Shown: piece by piece, positions 1-8,964 of the stretch | How positions within the stretch are numbered: position 1 is the stretch's first letter | Layout of the letters: the number at the start of each line of letters is the position of its first letter | NCBI RefSeq assembly: GCF_004339805.1 | Contig: NZ_SLUI01000015.1 | Span: 1-64,000, forward strand | From: Anaerospora hongkongensis | Lineage (GTDB): Bacteria > Bacillota > Negativicutes > Sporomusales > DSM-15969 | DNA: 64,000 nucleotides | Direction: 5' to 3' | The notes under the pieces: model-generated | What the model saw: only the letters and a program-made list of their open reading frames with translations | What the model was told of the DNA's origin: nothing | The model's database searches: none | Made by a program: the position numbers and the translations under genes

Positions 1-20
1 GACAAACTTGATTTTACAAC

Positions 21-59
21 AAAAAAATGGCTCCCGGCTACTGCCGGTGCCATTTTTTT
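21..59 (-). terminator. Intrinsic terminator after garR
   Basis: A GC-rich hairpin (AAATGGC arm, inner CCGG/CCGG, GCCATTT arm) is flanked by A-runs on one side and T-runs on the other, so it can work in both directions. It lies just beyond the garR stop codon. Confidence 0.75.
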
Positions 60-105
60 GTTTTCAGAACTATCTTAGTGCGACAGCCCCTTTTTTATTA
101 CTATT

Positions 106-990
106 TTATCTTTTTACTTCTACGTGAGCCAGCTTTTCGTAATAGCGGATGAGGCTGCCATGATCAGCATCGCCCATACCATCCACTCGCAATGCCTGCA
201 TCATTTCCATAACTGCCGCCGTTAAGGGCAAGGGTACTCCCATTTCATGGGAAGTCTCCAGTACATTATTTAAATCCTTAATATGCAGATTAATGCGGAA
301 ACCAGGATCAAATTTACGATCCATTACCAAGGGCGCTTTAGCCTCCAGCACGGTACTGCCGGCTAAGCCACCCCGGATGGCCTTATATACCAGCTCCGGT
401 TCTACTCCTGCTTTACTGGCCAGCACTAGCGCCTCCGACATCGCCGCAATATTGATAGCTACAATTATTTGATTGGCTAATTTGGTAACATTACCTGCCC
501 CGATATCACCGGTAAGCACTACCGAACCGGCCATAGCCTTCATTACTGGATAACATTTGTCAAATATCGCCTGATTTCCGCCTACCATAACCGATAGAGT
601 ACCATCTATGGCCTTGGGCTCACCACCGCTTACCGGTGCATCTAAAAAAGCAACACCTTTTTCAGCTAACTGTGCTCCCACTTCCCGGCTGACCAGTGGT
701 GCAATAGAACTCATATCGATTACTATGGTCCCTTGCTTAGCACCTTCGATAATGCCACTTGCCCCCAACACGACTTCTTTTACATGAGGAGAGTTGGGCA
801 GCATTGTAATAACAATATCAGACTGAGCTGCAACGTCTTTGGGAGTGGCAGCGCTTACTGCACCAGCGGTAACCAATTCGCCTACCGCCTCTTGGTTGCG
901 GTCCATAACAGTCAGCTCATAACCCGCCTTCAGCAAGTTTTTGCTCATCGGCTTGCCCATAATTCCTAATCCAATAAATCCAATTTTCAT
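106..990 (-). CDS. garR: 2-hydroxy-3-oxopropionate (tartronate semialdehyde) reductase
   Basis: A 294-residue enzyme of the beta-hydroxyacid dehydrogenase family. It should reduce tartronate semialdehyde to D-glycerate with NAD(P)H in the cytoplasm. The N-terminus has the Rossmann GxGxxG (G7-L-G-I-M-G12). The substrate-binding DAPVSGG motif is near residue 117 and the catalytic-lysine segment (NVTKLANQ) near 170. Length is normal for GarR/GlxR. The start is supported by AAGGAG just upstream. It is the last gene of the glucarate cluster. Its presence implies that the upstream lyase releases tartronate semialdehyde, as in the E. coli glucarate/galactarate pathway. A 3-hydroxyisobutyrate dehydrogenase is the alternative, but the context favours GarR. 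Confidence 0.85.
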   Translation of the reverse strand: MKIGFIGLGIMGKPMSKNLLKAGYELTVMDRNQEAVGELVTAGAVSAATPKDVAAQSDIVITMLPNSPHVKEVVLGASGIIEGAKQGTIVIDMSSIAPLVSREVGAQLAEKGVAFLDAPVSGGEPKAIDGTLSVMVGGNQAIFDKCYPVMKAMAGSVVLTGDIGAGNVTKLANQIIVAINIAAMSEALVLASKAGVEPELVYKAIRGGLAGSTVLEAKAPLVMDRKFDPGFRINLHIKDLNNVLETSHEMGVPLPLTAAVMEMMQALRVDGMGDADHGSLIRYYEKLAHVEVKR

Positions 991-1058
991 TGTTCTATAC
1001 TCCTTGATTATTATTTGTATAACTGAAATCTAATTGCTGGTCTGTTGCACGGCTTGGA

Positions 1059-2405
1059 CTAACGCACCAGGCAGGGTTGTTTGTTATTAAATTGCCAATT
1101 GGGAATTAAGTACTGCATGGCTATGGCATCATTGCGGGAACCTAGGCCCATTTTTTGATAAACCTGATGGGCTTTCTCCACTTGGTCCATATCAATTTCC
1201 ACACCTAGACCCGGTTTATCAGGAACAGCCACCATGCCGCCAATAATTTTAAAAGGCTCTTTCGTCAGGCGTTCCTGACCTTCCTGCCATATCCAGTGAG
1301 TATCTAAGGCTGCAATTTTTCCTGGTGCCGCTGCCCCAACGTGAGTAAACATTGCCAAAGAAATATCAAAGTGATTGTTAGAATGAGATCCCCACGTTAA
1401 ACCCCATTCGTGACACATTTGAGCAACACGCACCGAGCCCTGCATTGTCCAGAAGTGAGGATCAGCCAAGGGAATATCTACCGAATGAAGCTGAATGGTG
1501 TGCCCCATCTGGCGCCAGTCAGTAGCAATCATATTAGTAGCTGTAGGAAGACCCGTTGCCCGTCTAAACTCAGCCATCACTTCTCTTCCTGAGTAGCCAT
1601 TCTCTGCACCGCAGGGATCTTCTGCATAAGCCAGAACGTGATGTTGATTGCGGCAAAGCCTGATAGCCTCTTCCAGTGACCAGGCACCATTGGGATCAAT
1701 GGTAATTCGGGCATTGGGGAAACGCTTGGCTAAAGCCGTAACGGCTGCTATTTCCTCCTCGCCGCTTAATACGCCGCCTTTCAGCTTAAAATCATTAAAA
1801 CCGTAACGGTCGTGGGCTGCTTCTGCAAGCTGCACAATTTCCTGAGGCGTTAGCGCCTCTTCGTGACGCAGGCGCAGCCAGCCATCCTTAGCATCGGGAG
1901 CACTCAAATAAGGCAGATCTGTTTTTTGGCGATCTCCTACATAAAACAGATATCCCAGCATTTCTACTTCTTTACGCTGCTGCCCTGTACCAAGCAATGC
2001 AGCTACCGGCACTCCTAAGAATTGTCCTAACAAATCCAGCAAAGCAGCTTCCAAGGCTGTTACAGCATGAATGGTAATCCGTAAATCGAAAGTTTGCAGG
2101 CCCCGTCCGCCCGAGTCCCGGTCAGCAAAACGCTGCCTTACTGTATTGAGAATATTATTATACATACCGATACTTTGACCAATAACCAATGGCTTTGCAT
2201 CTTCCAGCGTTTGGCGAATTTTTTCGCCGCCAGGGACTTCGCCAACACCGGTATGACCGGAATTATCTTTCATAATGACAATATTCCGGGTAAAGAAGGG
2301 GCTATGGGCACCACTAAGATTAAGCAGCATACTATCATATCCTGCAACAGGAATAACCAGCAATTCAGTAATAATTGGTGTACTCACCGTATTTGTCCGG
2401 TTCAT
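1059..2405 (-). CDS. gudD: Glucarate dehydratase
   Basis: A 448-residue member of the enolase superfamily (mandelate racemase-like) that dehydrates D-glucarate, and often L-idarate, to 5-keto-4-deoxyglucarate. Visible hallmarks are the KLK base motif near residue 209, the metal ligands in TIDPNGAW and AEDPCG, the [10 protein letters not shown] histidine and the DTHWIWQ aspartate. It also keeps the active-site loop [16 protein letters not shown] near residue 95, close to my recollection of E. coli GudD, and the C-terminal QYLIPNW...CLVR tail. AAGGAGGAG precedes the ATG. It lies 15 bases after the paralogue, so the two are probably co-transcribed. Of the pair, this is the better candidate for the authentic dehydratase. 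Confidence 0.93.
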   Translation of the reverse strand: MNRTNTVSTPIITELLVIPVAGYDSMLLNLSGAHSPFFTRNIVIMKDNSGHTGVGEVPGGEKIRQTLEDAKPLVIGQSIGMYNNILNTVRQRFADRDSGGRGLQTFDLRITIHAVTALEAALLDLLGQFLGVPVAALLGTGQQRKEVEMLGYLFYVGDRQKTDLPYLSAPDAKDGWLRLRHEEALTPQEIVQLAEAAHDRYGFNDFKLKGGVLSGEEEIAAVTALAKRFPNARITIDPNGAWSLEEAIRLCRNQHHVLAYAEDPCGAENGYSGREVMAEFRRATGLPTATNMIATDWRQMGHTIQLHSVDIPLADPHFWTMQGSVRVAQMCHEWGLTWGSHSNNHFDISLAMFTHVGAAAPGKIAALDTHWIWQEGQERLTKEPFKIIGGMVAVPDKPGLGVEIDMDQVEKAHQVYQKMGLGSRNDAIAMQYLIPNWQFNNKQPCLVR

Positions 2406-2420
2406 TTACTCTCCTCCTTC

Positions 2421-3824
2421 TTAACGAACAAAGCATGGAGCTTTACAGTCATATTTCCAGCCCGGCAGCAAGTACTGCATGGCCATGGCGTCATCACGGG
2501 CACCTGTTCCAACCTTATTGTACAGTTGATGGGCCTTTTCAATTTGGTCCATATCGATTTCTACTCCAAGCCCTGGTTTGTTTGGTACTTCTACCATGCC
2601 GTCAACAATTTTAAAGGGTTCTTTTGTTAGTCGCTCCTGGTCCTCCTGCCAAATCCAATGGGTGTCAATAGCGGTTATATTTCCTGGAGCAGCAGCAGCC
2701 GCGTGCGTAAACATAGCAAGGGAGATATCAAAATGATTATTAGAGTGGGACCCCCAGGTTAATCCCCATTCGTGGCACAGCTGAGCTACCCGTACCGATC
2801 CCTGCATTGTCCAGAAATGTGGATCAGCCAGAGGAATATCTACCGAATGGAGGTTCACAGAATGACCTAATTGACGCCAATCTGTTGCAATCATGTTAGT
2901 TGCAGTTGGTATTCCTGTTGCCCTCCGGAATTCTGCCATAATTTCGCGGCCTGAGTAGCCATTCTCCGGACCGCAGGGATCTTCAGCATAAGCCAAAACA
3001 TGGCCCTGGTTGCGGCATAGTTTAATTGCTTCTTCCAATGACCAGGCACCATTAGGGTCAATGGTAATGCGAGCATCAGGAAAACGATTGGCAAGTGCAG
3101 TAACCGCTTCCATCTCTTCAATACCATTCATCACTCCTCCTTTCAGCTTAAAGTCCTTAAAACCGTACCGTTCACTTGCCGCTTCGGCAAGACGGACAAT
3201 GGCTTTAGGCGTAACGGCTTCTTCGTGACGCAGACGCAGCCACGCATCTTTGGCAGCAAGGTTATGGAGATACGATAGATTAGTTTTTCTCCTGTCGCCG
3301 ATATAGAATAGATACCCCAGCATTCTTACGGCATCACGCTGCTGACCGCTGCCAAGCAGGGCCGCAACAGGTACTCCCAAAAACTGGCCTAAGAGATCCA
3401 GCAGGGCTGCCTCAATTGCGGTAAGGACATTATCAGTACGCAAGTTAATTTCATGAGGTTGTTTTAAGACTGCTGCTTCCGCTGCTGACGTTACTTTATG
3501 CACAGTAGCCTGCGGACCGGTTGTAGCGGGGCTTAATAGTTGCTTCCTAATCGTATTTAAAATGTTGTTATACAGGCCTATTGATTGGCCGATAACTAAG
3601 TCCTGCGCCTTTTCCAGCGTCTGCCTTATCCCTTCCCCTCCCGGTACTTCGCCAACACCGGTACGTCCGGAATTATCTTTCAAAATGACAATATTACGGG
3701 TGAAATAGGGAGCATGAGCACCACACAGGTTAAATAACATACTGTCATGTCCTGCTACGGGAATAACTTGCATTTGGACAATAACCGGTGTACCTGATTG
3801 AAGACTGACTTCCTGTTTACACAT
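2421..3824 (-). CDS. Glucarate dehydratase paralogue (GudX-like)
   Basis: A 467-residue paralogue of the adjacent gudD, nearly collinear with it. The enolase-superfamily residues are conserved: [25 protein letters not shown] and DTHWIWQ. The difference is around residues 105-145. The [11 protein letters not shown] loop of gudD is missing and is replaced by a longer Ala/Thr/Ser-rich stretch (SPATTGPQ...TSAAEAAV). E. coli also has a gudX-gudD pair beside gudP, and GudX there is a poorly active relative. This gene probably plays the same role or acts on another hexarate. An open frame extends upstream to 3929, but the ATG at 3824 has AAGGAGG at the right distance and avoids overlap with gudP. 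Confidence 0.85.
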   Translation of the reverse strand: MCKQEVSLQSGTPVIVQMQVIPVAGHDSMLFNLCGAHAPYFTRNIVILKDNSGRTGVGEVPGGEGIRQTLEKAQDLVIGQSIGLYNNILNTIRKQLLSPATTGPQATVHKVTSAAEAAVLKQPHEINLRTDNVLTAIEAALLDLLGQFLGVPVAALLGSGQQRDAVRMLGYLFYIGDRRKTNLSYLHNLAAKDAWLRLRHEEAVTPKAIVRLAEAASERYGFKDFKLKGGVMNGIEEMEAVTALANRFPDARITIDPNGAWSLEEAIKLCRNQGHVLAYAEDPCGPENGYSGREIMAEFRRATGIPTATNMIATDWRQLGHSVNLHSVDIPLADPHFWTMQGSVRVAQLCHEWGLTWGSHSNNHFDISLAMFTHAAAAAPGNITAIDTHWIWQEDQERLTKEPFKIVDGMVEVPNKPGLGVEIDMDQIEKAHQLYNKVGTGARDDAMAMQYLLPGWKYDCKAPCFVR

Positions 3825-3849
3825 ATGCCGGAACCTCCTTAGCTTGTCA

Positions 3850-5199
3850 TTATTTAAGCTCAACCCGCTTAATCTCTCCCACAATAAACAGATAACTCGC
3901 CATTGCCAGGAAAGCATGAATACCGACATAAATCAATGCTCCGTTAAAAGAGCCTGTTGTTCCAACAATGTAGCCAATGGCAATTGGCGTGGTAATACTG
4001 GATAAGTTACCACAAGTGTTTAATAAGCCGCCGCTCAAGCCTGCAATTTGCTTTGGTGCGGTATCAGAATTAACCGCCCAGCCCAGAGCGCCTATTCCCT
4101 TGCCAAAAAAAGACATCGCCATTATTGCTACAATAACCCACTGTGTATCTACATAGTTACAAATGATCATGCTCATGGATAGCAGCATGCCCAGCACAAT
4201 AGGTACCTTTCTGGCAACTGATAAGGAATAACCCTTTTTTAGCAGGTAATCAGAAATAACTCCACCTAAAACGCCACCGACAAAGCCGAATATAGCCGGA
4301 ACGGATGCAGCAAAGCCTGCTTTGAGAATAGTCATACCTCTTGCCTGTACGAGATAAACAGGAAACCAGGTAATAAAAAAATAGGTAAGCGCATTGATAC
4401 AATATTGGGCAACATAAATACCTACCATCATGCGATTGCGGAGCAGTTCTTTAATATAGTGCAAGTTAGGTCCTTCCTGCTTACCGCCTGCTTTGTTATC
4501 CTGATCCATATTGACTAAGGCTCCGCCTTGCTCAATATACTGTACTTCAGCCTCATTAATCATAGGATGTTCTTTAGGGTTATGAATGTACTTCTGCCAA
4601 ACCAGTACGAAAAGAATCCCCAATACACCCATAACAGTAAAAACATAATGCCAGCCAAAATTATGGACAAGCCAGCCCATAATCGGTGCAAAGATTACGG
4701 TAGCAGCATATTGGGCTGAGTTGAAAATCGCTGATGCAGTACCGCGCTCCGAAGCGGGAAACCAGGCAGCAACAATCCGGCTATTAGCCGGGAAAGAAGG
4801 GGCCTCGGCAGCGCCTACCAGAAACCGTAAACAAAATAACGTTATAATAGCTGTAGCTCCCGTTAAGAATCCAACAAACCCCTGGAATAATGTAAAAACT
4901 GACCATAGAAAGATACTAAAAGCGTACACTTTTTTGGAACCGAACTTATCTAATAACCAACCACCCGGCAATTGGCAAATAACATAGGCCCACCCAAAAG
5001 CAGAAAAAATATAACCCATTGCTATAGGGTCCATTTTCAATTCTTTGGCAATTGCCGGACCAGCAATGGAAATAGTGGCACGATCAGCGTAATTAATCAC
5101 GGTAATAAAGAATAATACGGCGACGACGATCCAGCGGACGTTTGTCTTTTTCTCCATGGAAATAGCAGAATTCGTTACAGCCAAATTTTTATTATCCAT
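3850..5199 (-). CDS. gudP: D-glucarate/galactarate permease, MFS anion:cation symporter
   Basis: A 449-residue polytopic membrane protein of the major facilitator superfamily, ACS family, which includes E. coli GudP/GarP. It should import hexarates with protons. The N-terminus has the [13 protein letters not shown] segment typical of ACS carriers after a first hydrophobic helix. About 12 hydrophobic segments follow, with a hydrophilic central loop near residues 210-250. The ATG at 5199 has AAGGTGA six bases upstream; a GTG nine bases further out is less likely. It lies between the lyase gene and the dehydratase pair, which indicates the substrate. Confidence 0.9.
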   Translation of the reverse strand: MDNKNLAVTNSAISMEKKTNVRWIVVAVLFFITVINYADRATISIAGPAIAKELKMDPIAMGYIFSAFGWAYVICQLPGGWLLDKFGSKKVYAFSIFLWSVFTLFQGFVGFLTGATAIITLFCLRFLVGAAEAPSFPANSRIVAAWFPASERGTASAIFNSAQYAATVIFAPIMGWLVHNFGWHYVFTVMGVLGILFVLVWQKYIHNPKEHPMINEAEVQYIEQGGALVNMDQDNKAGGKQEGPNLHYIKELLRNRMMVGIYVAQYCINALTYFFITWFPVYLVQARGMTILKAGFAASVPAIFGFVGGVLGGVISDYLLKKGYSLSVARKVPIVLGMLLSMSMIICNYVDTQWVIVAIMAMSFFGKGIGALGWAVNSDTAPKQIAGLSGGLLNTCGNLSSITTPIAIGYIVGTTGSFNGALIYVGIHAFLAMASYLFIVGEIKRVELK

Positions 5200-5299
5200 G
5201 TAAATCACCTTATGGAATGGTTAATGACCACTCCACTTTTATCCTTTCTTTATTTTTATTTATAAACGACAATTGCCCTTCCCTTAATGGGAAACATTC

Positions 5300-6217
5300 C
5301 TATTTCAATAATCCCATCTCTAGCAAAACTTGACGAACCTTATCACGCTCCTCTTTCGTCATTGGTCCTACCGGATCCATGCAAGGTCCTGCTTCAATCC
5401 CTAACTGTTCAAGTGCTTCTTTAATAACGGCCGGAAAAGTGCCGATTGTAAAAGCAAGACGCAGCGGCGCTAAAGTAAGCTGAGCTTCAAGAGCTCCCTT
5501 AAGGTCACCAGCCATATATTTGTCATAAATATCCGCACACAGCCTAGGTGCGACATTACCGCAAGAAGCAATAGAGCCTGCTGCACCATAGCAAAGTGCT
5601 CCATAGATAAGCGTATCCCGTCCGACAAGTACGGAAAAATCATCCCGCTCTTTGGTTAAACGAATATATTCAGCTGTTAATGTTAAATCTCCACTAGAGT
5701 CTTTAATACTGACGATATTCGAAACCTCCGCCAGTTTGGCTACTGTAGGCGCAGTCAGATTAACTCCGGTCTTGGGAGGATTATTATAAAGCACAATCGG
5801 CAGGGAAGTACTGGCCGCAATACTTTTAAAATGCTCAATTAACTGATCCTGGCTTGGTGTTATAAACATCGGCGTTAATACAGATACGGCATCGACACCA
5901 CATGCTTGAGCCACTTGCGTGAGCTTGATACTTTCACGGGTAGTAATACCGTTCGTTCCTGCATAAACCGGTACCCTCCCTTTCGTTTCATCCATTGTAA
6001 CCTGAAAAATTTCCCGCTTTTCTTCGGCAGAAAGTCCATAAAACTCACCAGTAGTGCCTACAACAAATAGTCCATGACTACCACCGTCAATTAAATAATT
6101 AATTAGCTTCCGCATAGCCTTTTCATTAAACTTTCCCTCTTTATTCAGAGGCGTAATCACTGCCGGAATTATGCCATAAGGCTTAAATCCACTCTTTTGG
6201 CCTGTAGTTGTTTTCAA
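5300..6217 (-). CDS. DapA-family lyase of hexarate catabolism (5-keto-4-deoxyglucarate aldolase or dehydratase)
   Basis: A 305-residue class I (Schiff-base) lyase of the DHDPS/N-acetylneuraminate lyase family. It shows the GTTGEF loop near residue 54, the YNNPPKTG tyrosine segment near 145 and the Schiff-base lysine in SIKDSSGD near 174. In this family 5-keto-4-deoxyglucarate can be decarboxylated and dehydrated to 2,5-dioxopentanoate (KdgD), while related members cleave 2-keto-3-deoxy acids to pyruvate plus an aldehyde. No semialdehyde dehydrogenase is present here but GarR is, so cleavage to pyruvate and tartronate semialdehyde fits the context. The start is TTG at 6217 with AGGAGGA in front; the nearer ATGs run into a stop. 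It is the first gene of the operon. Confidence 0.75.
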   Translation of the reverse strand: MKTTTGQKSGFKPYGIIPAVITPLNKEGKFNEKAMRKLINYLIDGGSHGLFVVGTTGEFYGLSAEEKREIFQVTMDETKGRVPVYAGTNGITTRESIKLTQVAQACGVDAVSVLTPMFITPSQDQLIEHFKSIAASTSLPIVLYNNPPKTGVNLTAPTVAKLAEVSNIVSIKDSSGDLTLTAEYIRLTKERDDFSVLVGRDTLIYGALCYGAAGSIASCGNVAPRLCADIYDKYMAGDLKGALEAQLTLAPLRLAFTIGTFPAVIKEALEQLGIEAGPCMDPVGPMTKEERDKVRQVLLEMGLLK

Positions 6218-6235
6218 AGCATCATCCTCCTTTTA

Positions 6236-6250
6236 TTTCATATATTGAAA
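6236..6250. promoter_or_regulatory. Palindrome upstream of the lyase operon, candidate IclR-type operator
   Basis: TTTCA-TATAT-TGAAA, a five-base inverted repeat just upstream of the ribosome binding site in an AT-rich region. KdgR and related IclR proteins bind TGAAA/TTTCA palindromes, and an IclR gene lies next door. Binding is inferred. Confidence 0.4.
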
Positions 6251-6345
6251 TTTAATTTTATAATATAGATATTATTCTTTAATTTTTGAAATATTCCTTT
6301 AATTTTATAAAATTTATTTTATTAAGATTATTCTGATTTAATTGC

Positions 6346-6380
6346 AAAAAAAAGGACTAGACCTATTAAAGGTCCAGTCC
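6346..6380 (-). terminator. Intrinsic terminator after the IclR gene
   Basis: Read on the minus strand, GGACTGGACC, a short loop and GGTCTAGTCC are followed by eight T residues. It separates the regulator transcript from the operon it probably controls. The stretch 6251-6345 is very AT-rich and presumably holds the operon promoter. Confidence 0.85.
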
Positions 6381-6409
6381 CTTATTTATTTACATCTTAT
6401 ATTTTCACT

Positions 6410-7174
6410 TTAAATCGCACCATTGCTGGAACCTAATCGCGTTGATAAACGATTAGCGCACTCCAATAAAAACGGAATCATTTCCGTAAGATCTGCTACA
6501 CTATGGTGACTTGTTGGCCCGGATATACTAATTCCAGCCACAATCTCCTCTGTCGGACCGTATACAGGCACTGCTATGCAATTTACGCCATTTGCCCATT
6601 CTTCAAGATCCAGTGCGTAGCCTTGCAGCCTGACCTTCTCAAGCTCTTTTTCATATTCGGCAGCGCTCGTAATCGTATTCAGAGTATAACGGCGAACACC
6701 ACGTTTGAAAATATCCTGAACTTTTTCGGGCTGCCTGCTGATTAAGACCTTTCCTAATGCCGTACAATGAAGCGGCCTTCTCATCCCAATATGAAAGTAC
6801 CCATACATGCAATAAGGAGTCTCAGCACGAGCAACATAGACTACTTCATTTTCATCAAGAACGGCAAGATTAACATTAACTTTTAAATTAGTTGACAGCT
6901 CTTCAATAAATGGCAGGCAAACCTGCCTGATTGTCATGGAATTAATGACGATTCCCTGGTATTTAAGGAAAGCTCTGCCCAAAGAGTAAATGCTGTCATT
7001 TTGCTCAATGAGATTAAATTCTTTCATTGTCGTAAGAAGACGGTAAGCAGTGGGCTGGTTAATTCCCGTTAAACTACTGATATCTTTTAACCGCAGCCGG
7101 GGTTTTTCATTTGAAAAACAATTTATGATGGTTATTGCTTTAACAATACTGTTATTCAATAGCTCTTTGTTCAT
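6410..7174 (-). CDS. IclR-family transcriptional regulator of the glucarate operon
   Basis: A 254-residue regulator with the two IclR parts. An N-terminal winged helix-turn-helix (RLKDISSLTGINQPTAYRLL, about residues 25-44) binds DNA. A C-terminal effector domain (about 80-250) includes RPLHCTALGKVLIS and the GISISGP strand. The ATG at 7174 is chosen because AAGGTG lies six bases upstream; the GTG at 7183 is too close to that site. It is adjacent to and upstream of the hexarate genes on the same strand, but separated by a terminator, so it is probably a local regulator sensing glucarate or a downstream keto acid. A large inverted repeat in its promoter suggests autoregulation. Confidence 0.88.
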   Translation of the reverse strand: MNKELLNNSIVKAITIINCFSNEKPRLRLKDISSLTGINQPTAYRLLTTMKEFNLIEQNDSIYSLGRAFLKYQGIVINSMTIRQVCLPFIEELSTNLKVNVNLAVLDENEVVYVARAETPYCMYGYFHIGMRRPLHCTALGKVLISRQPEKVQDIFKRGVRRYTLNTITSAAEYEKELEKVRLQGYALDLEEWANGVNCIAVPVYGPTEEIVAGISISGPTSHHSVADLTEMIPFLLECANRLSTRLGSSNGAI

Positions 7175-7186
7175 AATTATCACCTT

Positions 7187-7240
7187 AATTTTACATAGTG
7201 AAATTTTATTTTTAATTATAAATTATTACTATGTAAAATT
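7187..7240. repeat. 13-bp perfect inverted repeat in the IclR gene promoter
   Basis: AATTTTACATAGT (7187-7199) and its exact reverse complement ACTATGTAAAATT (7228-7240) flank 28 AT-rich bases immediately upstream of the IclR ribosome binding site. Candidate paired operator for autoregulation. Confidence 0.6.
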
Positions 7241-7461
7241 CAACCACTAATCGGCTCTTCTTTCTCCTCCAGCCTGATCGGACGTACAACTGATACTTCT
7301 TCCCGCGTACCGTCAAGGGAATCGTGATAGACGCTGTATTCCCGTGTCCGGTTGAAAGAGTAAGGCCTTCTCCATTTATTGCATAATCTTTTCTTTATGT
7401 GGCTTAGACGTAATTGGGCCCGCCGGCAGCCTCTACTACCCTTGCAAAAAAGTGACATCAT
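7240..7461 (-). CDS. Small basic protein of unknown function, coupled to the DHA2 exporter
   Basis: A 73-residue open frame that I do not recognise. The N-terminal half is Arg/Lys/Cys-rich (CKGSRGCRRAQLRLSHIKKR). The C-terminal half is mixed charge and ends in LEEKEEPISG. Its ATG overlaps the stop codon of the upstream exporter gene (TAATG), and GGAAGGG sits about six bases before it, consistent with translational coupling. No membrane segment is visible. Its last bases run into the inverted repeat of the IclR promoter. It could be a real accessory peptide or a chance frame. Confidence 0.4.
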   Translation of the reverse strand: MMSLFCKGSRGCRRAQLRLSHIKKRLCNKWRRPYSFNRTREYSVYHDSLDGTREEVSVVRPIRLEEKEEPISG

Positions 7462-8870
7462 TATTCCCTTCCGGCGTTAACGGTATCTCTTTCTCTATAC
7501 CGCATGCCCAACGCAGTTATTACGCCGAAGCTAGCAAAAATCATTGCCAGAATATATACGTCATGAAACGCTTCGGTCATGACTGTCTGCAGCATACCTG
7601 GCACAGCCAAATCACTGCCCTGAGTGTGATAGCTGATTCTATTTTGCAAGTATACCCCAAAGATCGTGGAACCAACTACTCCACCTAAAAAACGCATCAT
7701 ATTAAAAATACCGGAAGCTACGCCCATTTGTTCCCGGGACACCAGATTGGCCACACTGGTTGACAGCGGCGTTCCTGATATACCAAGGCCAATACCTGTA
7801 GTCAGCAGGGCAGCTGCCAATACTAAATACCGGCTCTCAAATTTTAATGTAGAAAAAATACCCAAGCCCGCTACTAATACGATCATGCCTGTAAAAGCAT
7901 ACTTCTGCCTTTTTCTTTCGGTTGAGATATTGCCCATTAGCGGCGCCATGACCATCATGGCTACTGACATAGGAAGAATAAGGATCCCTGAATAGGTAGG
8001 CGAGAAATCGTGAACCTTCTGCAAATACATCGGTATCAGCAGTAATCCGCCAAACATTGCCATGCTCTGAATAAAGCTTGTCATGATTGTGGCCGAAAAG
8101 GGGATATTGCGAAATAACGTAATGGATACAAGCGGATATTTTTGCTTCCGCTCCCACCAGATGAACAAGCCGATAAAAACAACAAATATCGTAAAGAGCA
8201 ATAGGATTTCCTTCAGGTACAGGCTGATCTCTTTCATTAACGTTATCGACAGCATAAGCGCAACCATGGATACAACGAGGAACACTGCGCCAAGCTTATC
8301 GAATTCCGGCTTTTTTTCAACTGTTGCTATCATGGGAATAAATTTGTTTCCCAATAAAATTACAGCGATAGCAAACGGCACATTAACGTAAAATATGCTA
8401 TGCCAGCCCACATGCTCAGTTAATACGCCTCCCAGTGTCGGACCAATTAACGACCCGGTTGAGGAAACCATCCCCCACCAGCCTAATACTTTAGCCCGTG
8501 TGGCAACATCAAACGGACTGGTAATGAGTACCATTGCATTCGGCATAATTGCTGCCGCTCCGATTGCCTGTACGGCGCGAAAAGCTAGCAGCAGCCAGAA
8601 TCCCCCTGCTATTGAACACAGTAAAGAGCCGATCGTAAAAATGACAACACCTATTAAAAAAATGTTCTTTTGTCCGTAGATATCCCCAAGTCGTCCAAAA
8701 ATAGGCATTGCTACTGCATAAGGCAGCATATATCCGGAATACAGCCAGGTAGAATACTGAAAATCCACACCAAATTCATTCATAATTGTCGGTAATGCTA
8801 CATTTACCATTCCGGAATTCAAGATTGAAAAAAAGCTCGCCGTAAAAACAATGCCAATAATTAGTTTCAT
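7461..8870 (-). CDS. MFS transporter, DHA2 (EmrB/QacA) drug efflux family
   Basis: A 469-residue membrane protein of the 14-helix DHA2 group, predicted to export drugs or other hydrophobic compounds with protons. Visible motifs are MVNVALPTIMNEF in helix 1, the motif-A loop FGRLGDIYGQKNIFLIG near residue 60, and motif C with the GPTLGGVL run near 140. About 14 hydrophobic segments can be counted. GGGAGAG precedes the ATG. The leader carries a spaced inverted repeat that could be an operator. No dedicated regulator is visible nearby, and the substrate cannot be told from sequence. Confidence 0.85.
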   Translation of the reverse strand: MKLIIGIVFTASFFSILNSGMVNVALPTIMNEFGVDFQYSTWLYSGYMLPYAVAMPIFGRLGDIYGQKNIFLIGVVIFTIGSLLCSIAGGFWLLLAFRAVQAIGAAAIMPNAMVLITSPFDVATRAKVLGWWGMVSSTGSLIGPTLGGVLTEHVGWHSIFYVNVPFAIAVILLGNKFIPMIATVEKKPEFDKLGAVFLVVSMVALMLSITLMKEISLYLKEILLLFTIFVVFIGLFIWWERKQKYPLVSITLFRNIPFSATIMTSFIQSMAMFGGLLLIPMYLQKVHDFSPTYSGILILPMSVAMMVMAPLMGNISTERKRQKYAFTGMIVLVAGLGIFSTLKFESRYLVLAAALLTTGIGLGISGTPLSTSVANLVSREQMGVASGIFNMMRFLGGVVGSTIFGVYLQNRISYHTQGSDLAVPGMLQTVMTEAFHDVYILAMIFASFGVITALGMRYRERDTVNAGRE

Positions 8871-8882
8871 GTAGCTCTCCCA

Positions 8883-8942
8883 GTAACGTATTCATTCTTC
8901 CTTCTATTAAGGTTTTGCTTTCCGCCGAATTCTATACGTTAC
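8883..8942. repeat. 9-bp inverted repeat upstream of the DHA2 exporter
   Basis: GTAACGTAT (8883-8891) and ATACGTTAC (8934-8942) flank 42 bases between spoVB and the exporter. The promoter-proximal arm sits next to the exporter's ribosome binding site, so either an operator or an RNA hairpin is possible. Confidence 0.4.
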
Positions 8943-8964
8943 GGGATTTTATAGATTTTTACTG

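Noticed and set aside
2891..3127. Open frame of 78 codons inside the gudD paralogue
   Set aside because: Out of frame with a gene that has clear family motifs; no ribosome binding site. A shadow frame.
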